Part shown: piece after piece, positions 42,659 to 56,394 of the stretch
How the letters are laid out: every line of letters begins with the position of its first letter
Position numbering within the stretch: position 1 is the first letter of the stretch
Source of the DNA: Pseudomonas viridiflava
GTDB taxonomy: Bacteria; Pseudomonadota; Gammaproteobacteria; Pseudomonadales; Pseudomonadaceae
Reading direction: 5' to 3'
Length of the DNA stretch: 64,000 nt
Assembly (NCBI RefSeq): GCF_900583165.1
Contig: NZ_UTKY01000001.1
Location: 62,001-126,000, forward strand
Position numbers and translations under genes: made by a program
Notes under the pieces: model-generated
Database searches by the model: none
Told to the model about the DNA's origin: nothing
What the model saw: only the letters and a program-made list of their open reading frames with translations

Positions 42659-43183
42659 AACTGCCCCGTCGCTTTCTCACAATAGTCCTCTTTTTACCGA
42701 GCTCTGCCCCCGACATCTGAATTTCAGTGGCTTCGTCGTGGGTGAAATACGGCTCCATCTGTCAATTTCTGTGGATTAAGCCCTGTGAATAACCGCCCCT
42801 GTGCCCAGTTGATAACAGGGCTTGAAAACTGAGTACAAACCCGCCTGTGGATAACCATCTGTTTAATCCACAGGCTTAAAGCACTTATCCAAGTGGCTCA
42901 TAGGCACATGACCACAGACTTTTGAATCTCTGTACATGACGTATTTAAAGGTCTGTAGAGATCTATCCACAGAAAGTAGGCTCAGTAGAAATAAACATAA
43001 AAACAAAGATTTAATAAATTTCTCTCTTTTAATTTCTATTGTCTGTGATTCATCCACAGCTGGTTAAATTTTGTGCAAAGGGTTCTTTAGGGAGGGCTAA
43101 GTCCCTATACTTGCCGCCAAAGCTCTAAATCTCTTTCAACAGACAATTCCTGATTACCTACATAAGCAGGCACGAGGTGCGTG
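42659..43183. other. Second DnaA-box-rich, AT-rich region upstream of mnmG (oriC2-like)
   Basis: This gene-free stretch carries many DnaA-like boxes: TGTGGATTA 42770-42778, TGTGAATAA 42784-42792, TGTGGATAA 42846-42854, TAATCCACA 42864-42872, TTATCCAAG 42885-42893, CTATCCACA 42963-42971 and TCATCCACA 43050-43058. A 50-base AT-rich block (about 42980-43035) lies among them. A second origin candidate near gidA (mnmG) has been described in P. aeruginosa and P. putida. TATACT at 43106-43111 is the probable -10 box for mnmG. Confidence 0.75.
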
Positions 43184-45076
43184 GTGGATTTCCCTTCCCG
43201 TTTTGAAGTGATCGTCATCGGCGGCGGTCATGCCGGTACCGAGGCAGCACTGGCGTCAGCGCGCATGGGCGTAAAAACCCTGTTGCTCACGCACAACGTG
43301 GAAACCCTCGGTGCAATGAGTTGCAACCCCGCCATTGGTGGGATCGGCAAAAGCCACTTGGTTAAAGAAATCGACGCCCTCGGCGGCGTGATGGCCATGG
43401 CTACCGATAAGGGTGGTATTCAATTTCGCGTGCTCAACAGCCGCAAAGGCCCGGCCGTGCGTGCTACCCGGGCCCAAGCCGACCGCATCCTGTACAAGGC
43501 CGCGGTACGCGAAACCCTGGAAAACCAACCGAACCTGTGGATATTTCAACAAGCTGCCGATGACCTGATCGTCGAACAAGACCAGGTACGCGGTGTTGTC
43601 ACGCAAATGGGCCTGCGTTTCTTCGCGGAATCCGTGGTGTTGACCACTGGCACGTTCCTCGGCGGACTTATCCACATTGGCATGCAGAATTATTCCGGCG
43701 GCCGCGCCGGTGATCCGCCGTCGATTGCCTTGGCAAAACGCCTGCGAGAACTGCCGCTGCGTGTCGGCCGCCTGAAAACCGGGACTCCGCCGCGTATCGA
43801 CGGGCGTTCTGTGGATTTCTCGGTGATGACCGAACAAGCCGGTGACACACCGATCCCGGTCATGTCGTTCATGGGTTCCAAAGAACAGCACCCGAAACAG
43901 GTCAGTTGCTGGATTACCCATACCAACGCCCGTACCCACGAAATCATCGCGGCTAACCTCGACCGCTCGCCGATGTATTCCGGGGTGATCGAAGGCATTG
44001 GCCCGCGTTATTGCCCGTCGATTGAAGACAAGATTCACCGCTTTGCCGACAAGGAAAGCCATCAGGTCTTCATCGAGCCCGAAGGTTTGACTACACACGA
44101 GCTGTACCCGAACGGGATTTCCACGTCCTTGCCGTTCGACGTGCAAATCCAGATCGTGCAATCGATTCGCGGTATGGAAAACGCGCACATCGTGCGTCCG
44201 GGCTACGCCATTGAGTACGACTACTTCGACCCACGTGACCTGAAGTACAGCCTGGAAACCAAAGTGATCGGCGGCCTGTTCTTCGCGGGTCAAATCAACG
44301 GCACCACCGGTTACGAAGAAGCCGGCGCCCAAGGTTTGCTGGCCGGTACCAACGCCGCATTGCGCGCGCAGGGCAAAGACAGCTGGTGCCCGCGTCGTGA
44401 TGAAGCGTACATCGGCGTGCTGGTTGACGACCTGATTACCCTGGGCACCCAGGAACCGTACCGGATGTTCACTTCGCGGGCGGAATACCGCTTGATTCTG
44501 CGCGAAGACAACGCCGACCTGCGTCTGACCGAAAAAGGCCGTGAGCTTGGCTTGGTCGATGACGCGCGTTGGGAAGCTTTCTGCAAGAAACGCGAAAGCA
44601 TTGTGTTGGAAGAGCAGCGCCTCAAAAGCACTTGGGTGCGCCCGGGTACCGAGCAAGGCGATGCGATTGCCGAAAAATTCGGCACCCCGCTCACCCACGA
44701 GTACAACTTGCTGAACCTGCTGTCCCGTCCAGAAATCGACTACGCTGGCCTGGTTGAAGTGACAGGCGGTGGCGCAGAAGACCCACAGGTCGCCGAGCAG
44801 GTCGAAATCAAGACCAAATACGCCGGTTACATTGACCGCCAGCAGGACGAGATCGCTCGCCTGCGCGCCAGTGAAAATACCAAGCTGCCTGTGGACATCG
44901 ACTACACCGGTATTTCCGGGTTGTCGAAAGAAATCCAAAGCAAGCTGGGGATAACTCGGCCAGAAACCTTGGGCCAGGCTTCGCGCATTCCTGGTGTCAC
45001 CCCGGCAGCCATTTCGCTGTTGATGATTCATTTGAAAAAACGCGGCGCGGGCCGTCAGTTGGAGCAAAGCGCTTGA
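43184..45076 (+). CDS. mnmG: tRNA uridine-5-carboxymethylaminomethyl modification enzyme MnmG
   Basis: A 630-residue FAD/NADH enzyme that partners MnmE. The dinucleotide motif is [19 protein letters not shown], and [18 protein letters not shown] is the GidA signature with an active-site cysteine. The C-terminal helical domain binds tRNA and MnmE. Tandem GTG codons occur at 43181 and 43184; the second is preferred because the GAGG site at 43174-43177 is then six bases upstream and the length matches P. aeruginosa. Confidence 0.98.
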   Translation: MDFPSRFEVIVIGGGHAGTEAALASARMGVKTLLLTHNVETLGAMSCNPAIGGIGKSHLVKEIDALGGVMAMATDKGGIQFRVLNSRKGPAVRATRAQADRILYKAAVRETLENQPNLWIFQQAADDLIVEQDQVRGVVTQMGLRFFAESVVLTTGTFLGGLIHIGMQNYSGGRAGDPPSIALAKRLRELPLRVGRLKTGTPPRIDGRSVDFSVMTEQAGDTPIPVMSFMGSKEQHPKQVSCWITHTNARTHEIIAANLDRSPMYSGVIEGIGPRYCPSIEDKIHRFADKESHQVFIEPEGLTTHELYPNGISTSLPFDVQIQIVQSIRGMENAHIVRPGYAIEYDYFDPRDLKYSLETKVIGGLFFAGQINGTTGYEEAGAQGLLAGTNAALRAQGKDSWCPRRDEAYIGVLVDDLITLGTQEPYRMFTSRAEYRLILREDNADLRLTEKGRELGLVDDARWEAFCKKRESIVLEEQRLKSTWVRPGTEQGDAIAEKFGTPLTHEYNLLNLLSRPEIDYAGLVEVTGGGAEDPQVAEQVEIKTKYAGYIDRQQDEIARLRASENTKLPVDIDYTGISGLSKEIQSKLGITRPETLGQASRIPGVTPAAISLLMIHLKKRGAGRQLEQSA

Positions 45077-45717
45077 GTTCGTTGGTCACCTCGCAACACG
45101 CCGAAGAGTTATCCACAGGTGCACGCCAGTTGGGCGTCGACCTGACCCCGGCCCAGCACGAATTGTTACTGGGCTACCTGGCCTTGTTGATCAAATGGAA
45201 CAAGGCTTACAACCTGACCGCAGTGCGCGACCCCAATGAAATGGTTTCCCGCCACTTGCTCGACAGCTTGAGCGTCATGCCATTTATTGAAAATGGCCGC
45301 TGGCTTGACGTAGGCAGCGGCGGCGGTATGCCTGGCATTCCGTTGGCGATCCTGTTTCCAGAGGCCCAAGTGACCTGCCTGGACAGCAACGGCAAGAAAA
45401 CCCGCTTCCTGACCCAGGTAAAACTCGAACTCAAGTTGGATAACCTGCAAGTTATCCACAGTCGCGTCGAAGCCTTCACACCTGAGCTGCCTTTCAACGG
45501 AATTGTTTCCCGGGCGTTCAGTAGCATGGAGAACTTCAGCAACTGGACTCGTCATCTCGGCGATTCAGACACGCGCTGGCTGGCAATGAAGGGCGTCCAT
45601 CCAAGCGATGAGCTGTTAGCATTGCCGGCAGACTTCCACCTCGATAGCGAACACGCCTTGGCCGTACCCGGTTGCCAAGGCCAACGCCATCTGCTGATAC
45701 TGCGCCGCACGGCATGA
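45073..45717 (+). CDS. rsmG: 16S rRNA (guanine-527 N7) methyltransferase
   Basis: A 214-residue SAM-dependent enzyme; loss in other bacteria gives low-level streptomycin resistance. Landmarks are [20 protein letters not shown] and the SAM motif [16 protein letters not shown]. It starts at TTG 45073, overlapping the mnmG stop, so expression is coupled. Confidence 0.96.
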   Translation: MSSLVTSQHAEELSTGARQLGVDLTPAQHELLLGYLALLIKWNKAYNLTAVRDPNEMVSRHLLDSLSVMPFIENGRWLDVGSGGGMPGIPLAILFPEAQVTCLDSNGKKTRFLTQVKLELKLDNLQVIHSRVEAFTPELPFNGIVSRAFSSMENFSNWTRHLGDSDTRWLAMKGVHPSDELLALPADFHLDSEHALAVPGCQGQRHLLILRRTA

Positions 45718-45735
45718 TTGGGAACACAAGCAAGA

Positions 45736-46533
45736 ATGGCTAAGGTATTCGCGATAGCGAACCAGAAAGGTGGCGTGGGCAAAACCACCACCTGCATCAA
45801 CCTCGCAGCATCCCTGGTCGCCACCAAGCGTCGGGTGCTGTTGATCGATCTCGATCCACAGGGCAACGCCACCATGGGTAGCGGTGTGGATAAACACGGC
45901 CTGGAAAACTCGGTCTACGACTTGCTTATAGGCGAGTGCGACCTGGCCCAGGCCATGCACTACTCCGAGCACGGCGGTTATCAACTGCTGCCGGCCAACC
46001 GCGATTTGACCGCGGCGGAAGTGGTGCTGCTGGAAATGCAGATGAAAGAAAGCCGTCTGCGCAGCGCCTTGGCGCCGATCCGCGAAAATTACGATTACAT
46101 TTTGATCGACTGCCCACCGTCACTGTCGATGCTGACATTGAATGCGTTAGTGGCGGCCGATGGGGTGATTATCCCCATGCAGTGCGAGTACTACGCGCTG
46201 GAAGGGTTGAGCGACCTTGTGGATAACATCAAGCGCATCGCCGAGCTGCTCAACCCGAACCTGCAGATCGAAGGCCTGCTGCGGACCATGTTTGATCCGC
46301 GCCTGAGCCTGATGAACGATGTCTCGGCGCAGCTCAAGGAACACTTTGGCGACCAGTTGTACGACACGGTGATCCCACGCAACATCCGTTTGGCCGAAGC
46401 CCCAAGCTACGGCATGCCGGCGCTGGCGTACGACAAATCCTCGCGGGGTGCCATTGCCTACCTGGCCCTGGCCGGTGAGATGGTTCGCCGTCAACGCCGC
46501 AACTCACGCACCGCTGCAGCCCAGCCAACTTAA
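45736..46533 (+). CDS. parA: Chromosome partitioning ATPase ParA (Soj)
   Basis: A 265-residue deviant Walker A ATPase. The P-loop is NQKGGVGKTT near residue 10, with IDLDPQGNATMGSG and IDCPPSLSMLTLNAL following. It forms nucleoid-bound dimers that move ParB-parS complexes. The start at ATG 45736 matches MAKVFAIANQ; the frame is open to 45718. Confidence 0.98.
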   Translation: MAKVFAIANQKGGVGKTTTCINLAASLVATKRRVLLIDLDPQGNATMGSGVDKHGLENSVYDLLIGECDLAQAMHYSEHGGYQLLPANRDLTAAEVVLLEMQMKESRLRSALAPIRENYDYILIDCPPSLSMLTLNALVAADGVIIPMQCEYYALEGLSDLVDNIKRIAELLNPNLQIEGLLRTMFDPRLSLMNDVSAQLKEHFGDQLYDTVIPRNIRLAEAPSYGMPALAYDKSSRGAIAYLALAGEMVRRQRRNSRTAAAQPT

Positions 46534-46542
46534 GGAACCCCC

Positions 46543-47415
46543 ATGGCCGTCAAGAAACGAGGTCTCGGACGTGGACTGGATGCACTGCTGAGTGGTCCGA
46601 CTGTCACGTCGCTTGAAGAACAAGCGGTGCAGGCCGACGAGCGCGAGCTGCAACACCTGCCCCTGGACCTAATCCAGCGCGGCAAATACCAGCCTCGCCG
46701 GGACATGGACCCCCAGGCGCTGGAAGAACTGGCCAACTCGATCAAGGCCCAGGGCGTTATGCAGCCCATCGTGGTGCGCCCCATCGGTGGCGGTCGCTTC
46801 GAGATCATCGCCGGTGAACGCCGCTGGCGCGCCAGCCAGCAGGCCGGCAAGGAAACCATCCCGGCGATGGTGCGCGATGTGCCGGATGAAACCGCCATTG
46901 CCATGGCGTTGATCGAGAACATCCAGCGTGAAGACCTTAACCCGGTCGAAGAAGCGATCGCATTGCAGCGCTTGCAGCAGGAGTTTCAACTGACTCAGCA
47001 ACAAGTGGCCGACGCTGTGGGCAAGTCCCGCGTGACGGTGTCCAACTTGCTGCGCCTGATCTCGCTGCCGGAAGTCATCAAGACCATGTTGTCCCACGGC
47101 GACCTGGAAATGGGTCACGCCCGTGCTTTGCTCGGGTTGCCGGAAAATCAACAGGTTGAAGGGGCGCGACACGTTGTCGCACGAGGGCTCACCGTTCGTC
47201 AGACCGAGGCCCTGGTTCGCCAGTGGCTCAGCGGTAAACCTGCACCGGTCGAAACCGCCAAACCTGATCCGGATATCGCCCGCCTCGAGCAGCGCCTGGC
47301 CGAGCGCCTAGGCTCTGCGGTGCAAATTCGCCACGGTAAGAAGGGCAAAGGCCAATTGGTCATCGGCTATAACTCGCTTGATGAGCTTCAGGGCGTCCTT
47401 GCCCACATCCGCTGA
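46543..47415 (+). CDS. parB: Chromosome partitioning protein ParB
   Basis: A 290-residue CTPase and DNA-binding protein that loads at parS and spreads. The N-terminus MAVKKRGLGRGLDALLSG binds ParA. The CTP-binding motifs are QPIVVRPIGGGRFEIIAGER and GERRWRASQQAG, the helix-turn-helix is around QQQVADAVGKSRVTVSNLLR, and a C-terminal dimer domain follows. Its target parS sites lie in and beside recF in this window. Confidence 0.98.
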   Translation: MAVKKRGLGRGLDALLSGPTVTSLEEQAVQADERELQHLPLDLIQRGKYQPRRDMDPQALEELANSIKAQGVMQPIVVRPIGGGRFEIIAGERRWRASQQAGKETIPAMVRDVPDETAIAMALIENIQREDLNPVEEAIALQRLQQEFQLTQQQVADAVGKSRVTVSNLLRLISLPEVIKTMLSHGDLEMGHARALLGLPENQQVEGARHVVARGLTVRQTEALVRQWLSGKPAPVETAKPDPDIARLEQRLAERLGSAVQIRHGKKGKGQLVIGYNSLDELQGVLAHIR

Positions 47416-47460
47416 AACATTTACTCATGTAGCGTGTGATCGGAAATCACTACCCGGCAG

Positions 47461-47489
47461 TTGAATAGGGGCAGAACCGCCCCTATACT
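47461..47489 (+). promoter_or_regulatory. Promoter of the atp operon with palindromic spacer
   Basis: TTGAAT (47461-47466) and TATACT (47484-47489) are 17 bases apart and about 75 bp upstream of atpI. The spacer is filled by an inverted repeat, AGGGGC-N6-GCCCCT (47467-47484), which could be an operator. Confidence 0.75.
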
Positions 47490-47563
47490 CTGCGCGCATT
47501 TTGTCGGCACAAATTATGCCAAGTTATTGATTTCCGGCAGCCGACCATTGAGGAGCAAGAGTG

Positions 47564-48857
<1,294 letters not shown>

Positions 48858-48881
48858 GACCAGTCTCGACTAGTCTGATGT

Positions 48882-48903
48882 CCTTCCCGGTCAAACGGGA
48901 AGG
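48882..48903 (+). other. atpB-atpE intercistronic hairpin
   Basis: An eight-bp perfect stem (CCTTCCCG / CGGGAAGG) with loop GTCAAA follows the atpB stop. No U tract follows, so it is probably an mRNA stability or translation element rather than a terminator. Confidence 0.65.
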
Positions 48904-48976
48904 TGGGCCCTACCGGGCTATGAAACGATTTGTTTTACCGCTTTAAAATCTAAAAAACCTAAACCATACGACGTAA

Positions 48977-49247
<271 letters not shown>

Positions 49248-49249
<2 letters not shown>

Positions 49250-49271
49250 TCACTCGTCTTTTCGAGTGATT
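49248..49271 (+). other. atpE-atpF intercistronic hairpin
   Basis: A nine-bp perfect stem (AATCACTCG / CGAGTGATT) with a six-base loop starts inside the atpE stop codon. It is likely to shield atpE mRNA or set the atpE:atpF ratio. Confidence 0.65.
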
Positions 49272-49305
49272 GGTGTGTTGTGCAACGAATGAGCGAGGTA
49301 TTGGC

Positions 49306-49776
49306 GTGAACATTAATGCAACCATTATTGGTCAGTCCTTAGCGTTCTTGATTTTTGTCGTTTTCTGCATGAAGTTTGTATGGCCTCCGGTCATCTCAGC
49401 TCTGCACGAACGTCAGAAGAAGATCGCGGATGGGCTGGACGCTGCAGCACGAGCAGCTCGCGACCTGGAGTTGGCCCAAGATAAAGCGGGTCAACAACTG
49501 CGCGAAGCGAAAGCTCAAGCAGCCGAAATCATTGAGCAAGCCAAGAAACGCGGTAACCAGATCGTTGAAGAGGCTGTTGAAAAAGCCCGTATCGACGCTG
49601 ACCGTGTGAAGGTTCAGGCTCAGGCCGAGATCGAGCAGGAACTGAACGGTGTCAAAGATGCGCTGCGTGCCCAACTGGGTGCTCTGGCCGTCGGCGGTGC
49701 TGAGAAGATCCTGGGTGCCACAATCGATCAAAACGCGCACGCGGAGCTGGTTAACAAACTGGCTGCTGAAATTTAA
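49306..49776 (+). CDS. atpF: ATP synthase Fo subunit b
   Basis: A 156-residue stator subunit with one N-terminal membrane helix ([17 protein letters not shown]) and a long charged coiled coil (about 30-150). It starts at GTG 49306 ([10 protein letters not shown]), preceded by a GAGG site; the frame is open to 49270 without homology. Confidence 0.97.
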   Translation: MNINATIIGQSLAFLIFVVFCMKFVWPPVISALHERQKKIADGLDAAARAARDLELAQDKAGQQLREAKAQAAEIIEQAKKRGNQIVEEAVEKARIDADRVKVQAQAEIEQELNGVKDALRAQLGALAVGGAEKILGATIDQNAHAELVNKLAAEI

Positions 49777-49788
49777 GCGAGGGCGATC

Positions 49789-50325
49789 ATGGCAGAATTG
49801 ACCACGTTGGCCCGACCTTACGCTAAGGCAGCCTTCGAGCACGCCCAGGCCCACCAGCAGCTGGCCTCTTGGTCAGCCATGCTCGGCCTGGCTGCAGCAG
49901 TGTCGCAAGACGACACCATGCAGCGCGTGCTCAAGGCCCCGCGACTGACGAGCGCAGACAAGGCCGCCACTTTTATTGAAGTGTGCGGCGACAAGTTTGA
50001 TGTGAAAGTGCAGAACTTCTTGCACGTCGTTGCCGAAAACGACCGTCTCCTGCTTCTGCCGGAGATTGCCGCTCTGTTCGACCTGTACAAGGCCGAGCAA
50101 GAGAAGTCGGTAGACGTTGAAGTCACCAGTGCTTTTGCATTGAACCAAGAACAGCAAGACAAACTCGCCAAGGTTCTCAGTGCACGACTCGACCGGGAAG
50201 TGCGCCTGCAAGTTGCGGAGGATGCCACCCTTATTGGTGGTGTCATCATTCGCGCCGGCGACCTGGTTATCGATGGCTCGATTCGCGGCAAACTCGCGAA
50301 TCTTGCCGAAGCATTGAAATCTTGA
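49789..50325 (+). CDS. atpH: ATP synthase F1 subunit delta
   Basis: A 178-residue peripheral-stalk subunit that links subunit b to the top of F1. Its N-terminus [12 protein letters not shown] and the C-terminal [20 protein letters not shown] are family signatures. It lies 12 bp after atpF. Confidence 0.97.
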   Translation: MAELTTLARPYAKAAFEHAQAHQQLASWSAMLGLAAAVSQDDTMQRVLKAPRLTSADKAATFIEVCGDKFDVKVQNFLHVVAENDRLLLLPEIAALFDLYKAEQEKSVDVEVTSAFALNQEQQDKLAKVLSARLDREVRLQVAEDATLIGGVIIRAGDLVIDGSIRGKLANLAEALKS

Positions 50326-50346
50326 GTTTGAAGGGGCAGCAGAGCA

Positions 50347-51891
50347 ATGCAGCAACTCAATCCTTCCGAAATAAGTGAAATTATCAAGGGCCGCATCGAC
50401 AAGCTCGATGTGACCTCCCAAGCCCGTAACGAAGGCACTGTCGTCAGCGTATCTGACGGCATCGTGCGGATTCACGGTCTGGCCGACGTAATGTACGGCG
50501 AGATGATCGAGTTTCCGGGCGGCGTCTTCGGTATGGCTCTCAACCTGGAGCAAGACTCCGTAGGTGCCGTTGTATTGGGCGCGTACACCAGTCTGGCTGA
50601 AGGCATGAGCGCCAAGTGCACTGGCCGCATCCTCGAAGTTCCGGTTGGTAAGGAACTGCTGGGTCGCGTAGTCGACGCACTGGGTAACCCTGTTGACGGT
50701 AAAGGTCCACTGGGCAACACCGAGACCGACGCGGTCGAGAAAGTTGCTCCAGGCGTGATCTGGCGTAAGTCGGTAGACCAGCCTGTACAGACTGGCTACA
50801 AGGCTGTCGATGCCATGATCCCAGTCGGCCGTGGCCAGCGTGAGCTGATCATCGGTGACCGTCAGATCGGTAAAACCGCTCTGGCCATCGACGCGATCAT
50901 CAACCAGAAAGACAGCGGCATTTTCTGCGTCTACGTAGCAATCGGTCAGAAACAATCGACCATCGCTAACGTGGTTCGCAAGCTGGAAGAAAACGGCGCC
51001 CTGGCCAACACGATCATCGTGGCTGCCAGTGCTTCGGAATCTCCTGCGCTGCAATTCCTGGCACCGTACTCCGGTTGCACCATGGGTGAATTCTTCCGCG
51101 ACCGCGGTGAAGACGCGCTGATCGTTTATGACGATCTGTCCAAGCAAGCAGTGGCTTACCGCCAGATTTCCCTGCTGCTGCGCCGTCCACCAGGCCGTGA
51201 AGCTTACCCAGGCGACGTGTTCTATCTCCACTCCCGTCTGCTGGAGCGCGCATCCCGCGTTTCGGAAGAATACGTAGAGAAGTTCACCAACGGCGCAGTG
51301 ACCGGCAAAACCGGTTCCCTGACCGCACTGCCGATCATCGAAACCCAGGCTGGCGACGTTTCCGCGTTCGTTCCGACCAACGTGATTTCCATCACTGACG
51401 GTCAGATCTTCCTGGAATCGGCCATGTTCAACTCGGGCATCCGCCCTGCAGTGAACGCCGGTGTTTCGGTATCCCGTGTGGGTGGTGCCGCTCAGACCAA
51501 GATCATCAAGAAGCTCTCCGGTGGTATCCGTACCGCTCTGGCTCAGTACCGTGAACTGGCGGCATTCGCCCAGTTTGCTTCTGACCTGGACGAAGCGACC
51601 CGTAAGCAACTTGAGCATGGTCAGCGCGTTACCGAGCTGATGAAGCAGAAGCAATACGCCCCAATGTCGATCGCTGACATGGCGTTGTCGCTGTATGCCG
51701 CTGAGCGTGGGTTCCTGACTGACGTCGAAATCACCAAGGTTGGCAGCTTTGAACAAGCGCTGATTGCTTACTTCAACCGCGATCATGCCGACTTGTTGGC
51801 CAAGATCAACGTGAAGGGTGACTTCAATGACGAAATCGACGCTGGCCTCAAAGCCGGTATCGAGAAGTTCAAGGCCACCCAAACCTGGTAA
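50347..51891 (+). CDS. atpA: ATP synthase F1 subunit alpha
   Basis: A 514-residue subunit with non-catalytic nucleotide sites. Walker A is [15 protein letters not shown], and the C-terminal block includes [19 protein letters not shown]. It is followed by a GNRA-capped hairpin before atpG. Confidence 0.99.
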   Translation: MQQLNPSEISEIIKGRIDKLDVTSQARNEGTVVSVSDGIVRIHGLADVMYGEMIEFPGGVFGMALNLEQDSVGAVVLGAYTSLAEGMSAKCTGRILEVPVGKELLGRVVDALGNPVDGKGPLGNTETDAVEKVAPGVIWRKSVDQPVQTGYKAVDAMIPVGRGQRELIIGDRQIGKTALAIDAIINQKDSGIFCVYVAIGQKQSTIANVVRKLEENGALANTIIVAASASESPALQFLAPYSGCTMGEFFRDRGEDALIVYDDLSKQAVAYRQISLLLRRPPGREAYPGDVFYLHSRLLERASRVSEEYVEKFTNGAVTGKTGSLTALPIIETQAGDVSAFVPTNVISITDGQIFLESAMFNSGIRPAVNAGVSVSRVGGAAQTKIIKKLSGGIRTALAQYRELAAFAQFASDLDEATRKQLEHGQRVTELMKQKQYAPMSIADMALSLYAAERGFLTDVEITKVGSFEQALIAYFNRDHADLLAKINVKGDFNDEIDAGLKAGIEKFKATQTW

Positions 51892-51896
51892 GCCGC

Positions 51897-51920
51897 AGCG
51901 GGAGCCGCAAGGCTCCCGCT
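51897..51920 (+). other. atpA-atpG intercistronic hairpin with GCAA loop
   Basis: A ten-bp perfect stem (AGCGGGAGCC / GGCTCCCGCT) is capped by a GCAA (GNRA) tetraloop. No U tract follows. It may block 3' exonucleases or lower atpG output. Confidence 0.7.
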
Positions 51921-51941
51921 TGCTAACCTGATAGGTGTTAC

Positions 51942-52802
51942 ATGGCAGGCGCAAAAGAGATTCGCAGTAAGATTGCGAGCATCAAAAGCACGCAAAAGAT
52001 TACCAGCGCCATGGAAAAAGTGGCGGTCAGCAAAATGCGCAAGGCACAAATGCGCATGGCTGCTAGCCGTCCTTATGCGGAGCGTATCCGCCAGGTAATT
52101 GGGCATTTGGCCAACGCCAACCCGGAATACCGCCACCCATTCATGATCGACCGCGAAGTTAAGCGTGTGGGTTATGTGGTTGTGAGCAGTGACCGTGGTT
52201 TGTGCGGTGGTTTGAATACCAACCTGTTCAAGGCCCTGGTCAAGGACATGGCGGTAAACCGCGAAAACGGCGTCGAGATCGATCTGTGTGTTGTTGGTAG
52301 CAAGGGTGCGGCCTTTTTCCGTAACTTCGGCGGTAACGTCGTTGCAGCTATCAGCCACCTGGGTGAAGAGCCGTCGATCAATGATTTGATCGGCAGTGTG
52401 AAGGTGATGCTGGATGCGTACCTGGAAGGCCGGATTGACCGCCTCTCCGTGGTATCCAACAAGTTCATCAACACCATGACCCAGCAGCCAACCGTGGAGC
52501 AATTGATTCCACTGGTGGCGACTCCGGATCAGGAACTCAAGCACCACTGGGACTACCTCTACGAACCAGACGCCAAAGAGCTGCTTGACGGCTTGATGGT
52601 GCGCTACGTGGAGTCGCAGGTGTACCAGGCGGTGGTCGAGAACAACGCAGCTGAACAAGCGGCGCGGATGATCGCGATGAAAAACGCTACCGATAACGCC
52701 GGTGATCTGATCAGCGATTTGCAGCTGATCTACAACAAGGCGCGTCAGGCTGCGATCACCCAAGAGATCTCGGAAATCGTCGGCGGCGCTGCCGCGGTTT
52801 AA
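51942..52802 (+). CDS. atpG: ATP synthase F1 subunit gamma
   Basis: A 286-residue rotor shaft subunit with long N- and C-terminal helices. The start [20 protein letters not shown] and the end [13 protein letters not shown] are typical; [15 protein letters not shown] is a central marker. Confidence 0.98.
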   Translation: MAGAKEIRSKIASIKSTQKITSAMEKVAVSKMRKAQMRMAASRPYAERIRQVIGHLANANPEYRHPFMIDREVKRVGYVVVSSDRGLCGGLNTNLFKALVKDMAVNRENGVEIDLCVVGSKGAAFFRNFGGNVVAAISHLGEEPSINDLIGSVKVMLDAYLEGRIDRLSVVSNKFINTMTQQPTVEQLIPLVATPDQELKHHWDYLYEPDAKELLDGLMVRYVESQVYQAVVENNAAEQAARMIAMKNATDNAGDLISDLQLIYNKARQAAITQEISEIVGGAAAV

Positions 52803-54206
<1,404 letters not shown>

Positions 54207-54211
54207 TCCCG

Positions 54212-54229
54212 GCGCCCGGTAACGGGCGC
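54212..54229 (+). other. atpD-atpC intercistronic hairpin with GTAA loop
   Basis: A seven-bp stem (GCGCCCG / CGGGCGC) is capped by a GTAA (GNRA) tetraloop just after the atpD stop. No U tract follows. Confidence 0.65.
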
Positions 54230-54250
54230 TAATCAGGTTGAGGCAATCAG

Positions 54251-54667
54251 ATGGCTATGACATTCCATTGCGATATCGTCAGCGCGGAAGGTGAAATTTT
54301 CGCCGGTCAGATTGAAAGTGTGATTGCACACGGCGAGTTGGGCGATCTGGGTATTAACTTTGGCCACGCGCCATTGATTACTTCCCTGAAGCCTGGCCCG
54401 ATTACTCTGACCAAGCTGGGCGGGGAACGTGAGGTGTTCTACATCTCCGGTGGTTTCCTCGAAGTTCAGCCGAACATGGTCAAGGTACTTGCCGACACCG
54501 TGCAACGTGCTGGCGACCTGGACGAAGCCGCTGCTCAGGAAGCCGTTCAGGCTGCTGAGAAGGCCCTGAATGAAAAGGGTGCGGACTTCGACTACAGCGC
54601 TGCTGCTGTACGTCTGGCCGAGGCTGCAGCCCAGCTGCGCACGCTCCAGCAGATCCGCAAGAAGTAA
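54251..54667 (+). CDS. atpC: ATP synthase F1 subunit epsilon
   Basis: A 138-residue subunit with an N-terminal beta sandwich ([15 protein letters not shown]) and a C-terminal helical hairpin that can inhibit ATP hydrolysis. It is the last gene of the operon and is followed by a strong terminator. Confidence 0.97.
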   Translation: MAMTFHCDIVSAEGEIFAGQIESVIAHGELGDLGINFGHAPLITSLKPGPITLTKLGGEREVFYISGGFLEVQPNMVKVLADTVQRAGDLDEAAAQEAVQAAEKALNEKGADFDYSAAAVRLAEAAAQLRTLQQIRKK

Positions 54668-54702
54668 GCGGCAACGCCGTCATGCTTCATGCGCGATTGA
54701 TT

Positions 54703-54733
54703 AAAAAGGGTAGCCTCGGCTACCCTTTTTCTT
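54703..54733 (+). terminator. Terminator of the atp operon
   Basis: A 13-bp stem (AAAAAGGGTAGCC / GGCTACCCTTTTT) with a very short loop is followed by further Ts. It lies between atpC and glmU. Confidence 0.93.
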
Positions 54734-54790
54734 TTTCCGCAAAACACTTCTTTGGTCTGAAGCCGGACCGCCCAGGATTGGTAGCCATTC

Positions 54791-56158
54791 ATGTCTCTTG
54801 AAATCGTCATTCTCGCCGCAGGCCAGGGCACCCGCATGCGTTCGGCCCTGCCCAAGGTGCTGCACCCGGTTGCCGGCAACTCCATGCTGGGCCATGTTAT
54901 CCACAGCGCCCGGCAACTCGATCCGCAACGTATTCATGTCGTGATTGGCCATGGCGCCGACGTGGTGCGTGAGCGCCTGGCTGCGCACGACCTGAATTTC
55001 GTTTTGCAGGACAAACAGCTCGGTACTGGCCACGCCACCGCGCAAGCCGTGCCGTTCATCACCGCCGACACCGTGCTGATCCTTTACGGTGACGTGCCGT
55101 TGATCGAAGTAGAAACCCTGCAACGCTTGCTCAAGCACGTAGTACCAGGCCAGATGGGCTTGCTCACCGTCGAGCTGGCCGACCCCACGGGCTACGGGCG
55201 TATCGTGCGCAACGCCGATGGCAAGGTTGAGGCTATCGTCGAGCACAAGGACGCCAGCGAAGCGCAACGTGCTATCACCGAAGGCAACACCGGCATCATG
55301 GCAGTTCCAGCCAGCAAGCTCGCTGACTGGATGAGCCGCCTGTCCAACAACAACGCCCAGGGCGAGTACTACCTCACCGACGTCATCGAGATGGCCGTCA
55401 GCGATGGCCTGCTGGTCGCTACCGAGCAACCCCACGACCCGATGGAAGTGCAGGGCGCCAACGACCGTAAGCAACTCGCCGAGCTGGAGCGTCACTACCA
55501 ACTGCGCGAAGGCCGCCGCCTGATGGCCCAGGGCGTAACTTTGCGCGACCCGGCGCGCTTCGATGTGCGCGGTGAAGTGACTGTTGGCCGCGACGTGCTG
55601 ATCGACATCAACGTGATCCTCGAAGGCCGCGTCATCATCGAAGACGACGTGGTGGTCGGCCCAAACTGTGTGATCAAGGACAGCACCTTGCGCAAAGGTG
55701 TGGTGGTCAAGGCCAACAGCCATATTGAAGGTGCGGTGATGGGTGAGGGCAGTGATGCCGGCCCATTTGCGCGGTTGCGTCCAGGCAGCGTGTTGGGCGC
55801 CAAGGCACATGTGGGTAACTTCGTTGAAATGAAAAACGCCAAGCTGGGTGATGAGGCCAAGGTGGGTCATCTGACCTACCTGGGTGATGCCACCGTGGGG
55901 GCGCGTACCAACGTCGGTGCTGGCACCATCACGTGTAACTACGACGGCGCCAATAAGCACCAGACCACCATTGGGGCAGACGTGTTTATCGGTTCCAATA
56001 ATTCGTTGGTTGCGCCGGTTACCCTCGACGATGGCGCAAGCACTGCAGCGGGCTCGACCATCAACCAGAATGTCGATAAGTCGCAACTGGCCGTGGCTCG
56101 TGCCCGCCAACGCAACATCGACGGCTGGAAACGCCCGGTCAAAATTAAAAAGACCTGA
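54791..56158 (+). CDS. glmU: Bifunctional GlcN-1-P acetyltransferase / GlcNAc-1-P uridyltransferase
   Basis: A 455-residue enzyme completing UDP-GlcNAc synthesis for peptidoglycan and LPS. The N-terminal pyrophosphorylase domain (about 1-228) has [18 protein letters not shown]. The C-terminal left-handed beta helix (about 250-455) has hexapeptide repeats and [18 protein letters not shown] DnaA-type box TTATCCACA lies just after its stop (56160-56168). Confidence 0.98.
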   Translation: MSLEIVILAAGQGTRMRSALPKVLHPVAGNSMLGHVIHSARQLDPQRIHVVIGHGADVVRERLAAHDLNFVLQDKQLGTGHATAQAVPFITADTVLILYGDVPLIEVETLQRLLKHVVPGQMGLLTVELADPTGYGRIVRNADGKVEAIVEHKDASEAQRAITEGNTGIMAVPASKLADWMSRLSNNNAQGEYYLTDVIEMAVSDGLLVATEQPHDPMEVQGANDRKQLAELERHYQLREGRRLMAQGVTLRDPARFDVRGEVTVGRDVLIDINVILEGRVIIEDDVVVGPNCVIKDSTLRKGVVVKANSHIEGAVMGEGSDAGPFARLRPGSVLGAKAHVGNFVEMKNAKLGDEAKVGHLTYLGDATVGARTNVGAGTITCNYDGANKHQTTIGADVFIGSNNSLVAPVTLDDGASTAAGSTINQNVDKSQLAVARARQRNIDGWKRPVKIKKT

Positions 56159-56192
56159 GTTATCCACACCCTCACCAGCAATAAATCTCCAA

Positions 56193-56312
56193 TGTGGGAG
56201 GGGCGGTGCGACGATTCGACTTGCCCCCGATTGCGGTCTGTCAGCTACAGATATGTTGGCAGATACACAGCTATCGGGGGCAAGTCGAATCGACGCATCG
56301 CCCCTCCCACAT
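56193..56312. repeat. REPIN with extended arms
   Basis: This is a REP doublet in which each arm carries an additional segment of about 15 bases between the GGGAGGGG and CTTGCCCCCGAT halves. The left arm reads GCGGTGCGACGATTCGA; the right arm, complemented, reads GCGATGCGTCGATTCGA. The two insertions match each other, so the large hairpin is preserved. The central spacer resembles the other REPINs in the window. Confidence 0.88.
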
Positions 56313-56394
56313 TTGTTCTATGTCCGATCAAAAAATTGCTGCAGTGCGCTTGACGATCTTTGGCTGATAGGTTTTGATTGCCTTCGTTATCTTT

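Noticed and set aside
43256..45067. 603-codon open frame antisense to mnmG
   Set aside because: Shadow of a highly expressed, conserved gene. The similar frames at 20331-22097 (glyS), 27879-29060 (gyrB), 52815-54149 (atpD) and 54701-56167 (glmU) were rejected for the same reason.
49873..51954. 693-codon open frame antisense to atpH and atpA
   Set aside because: Mirror of strongly biased ATP synthase codons; no recognisable domain and no start signals.
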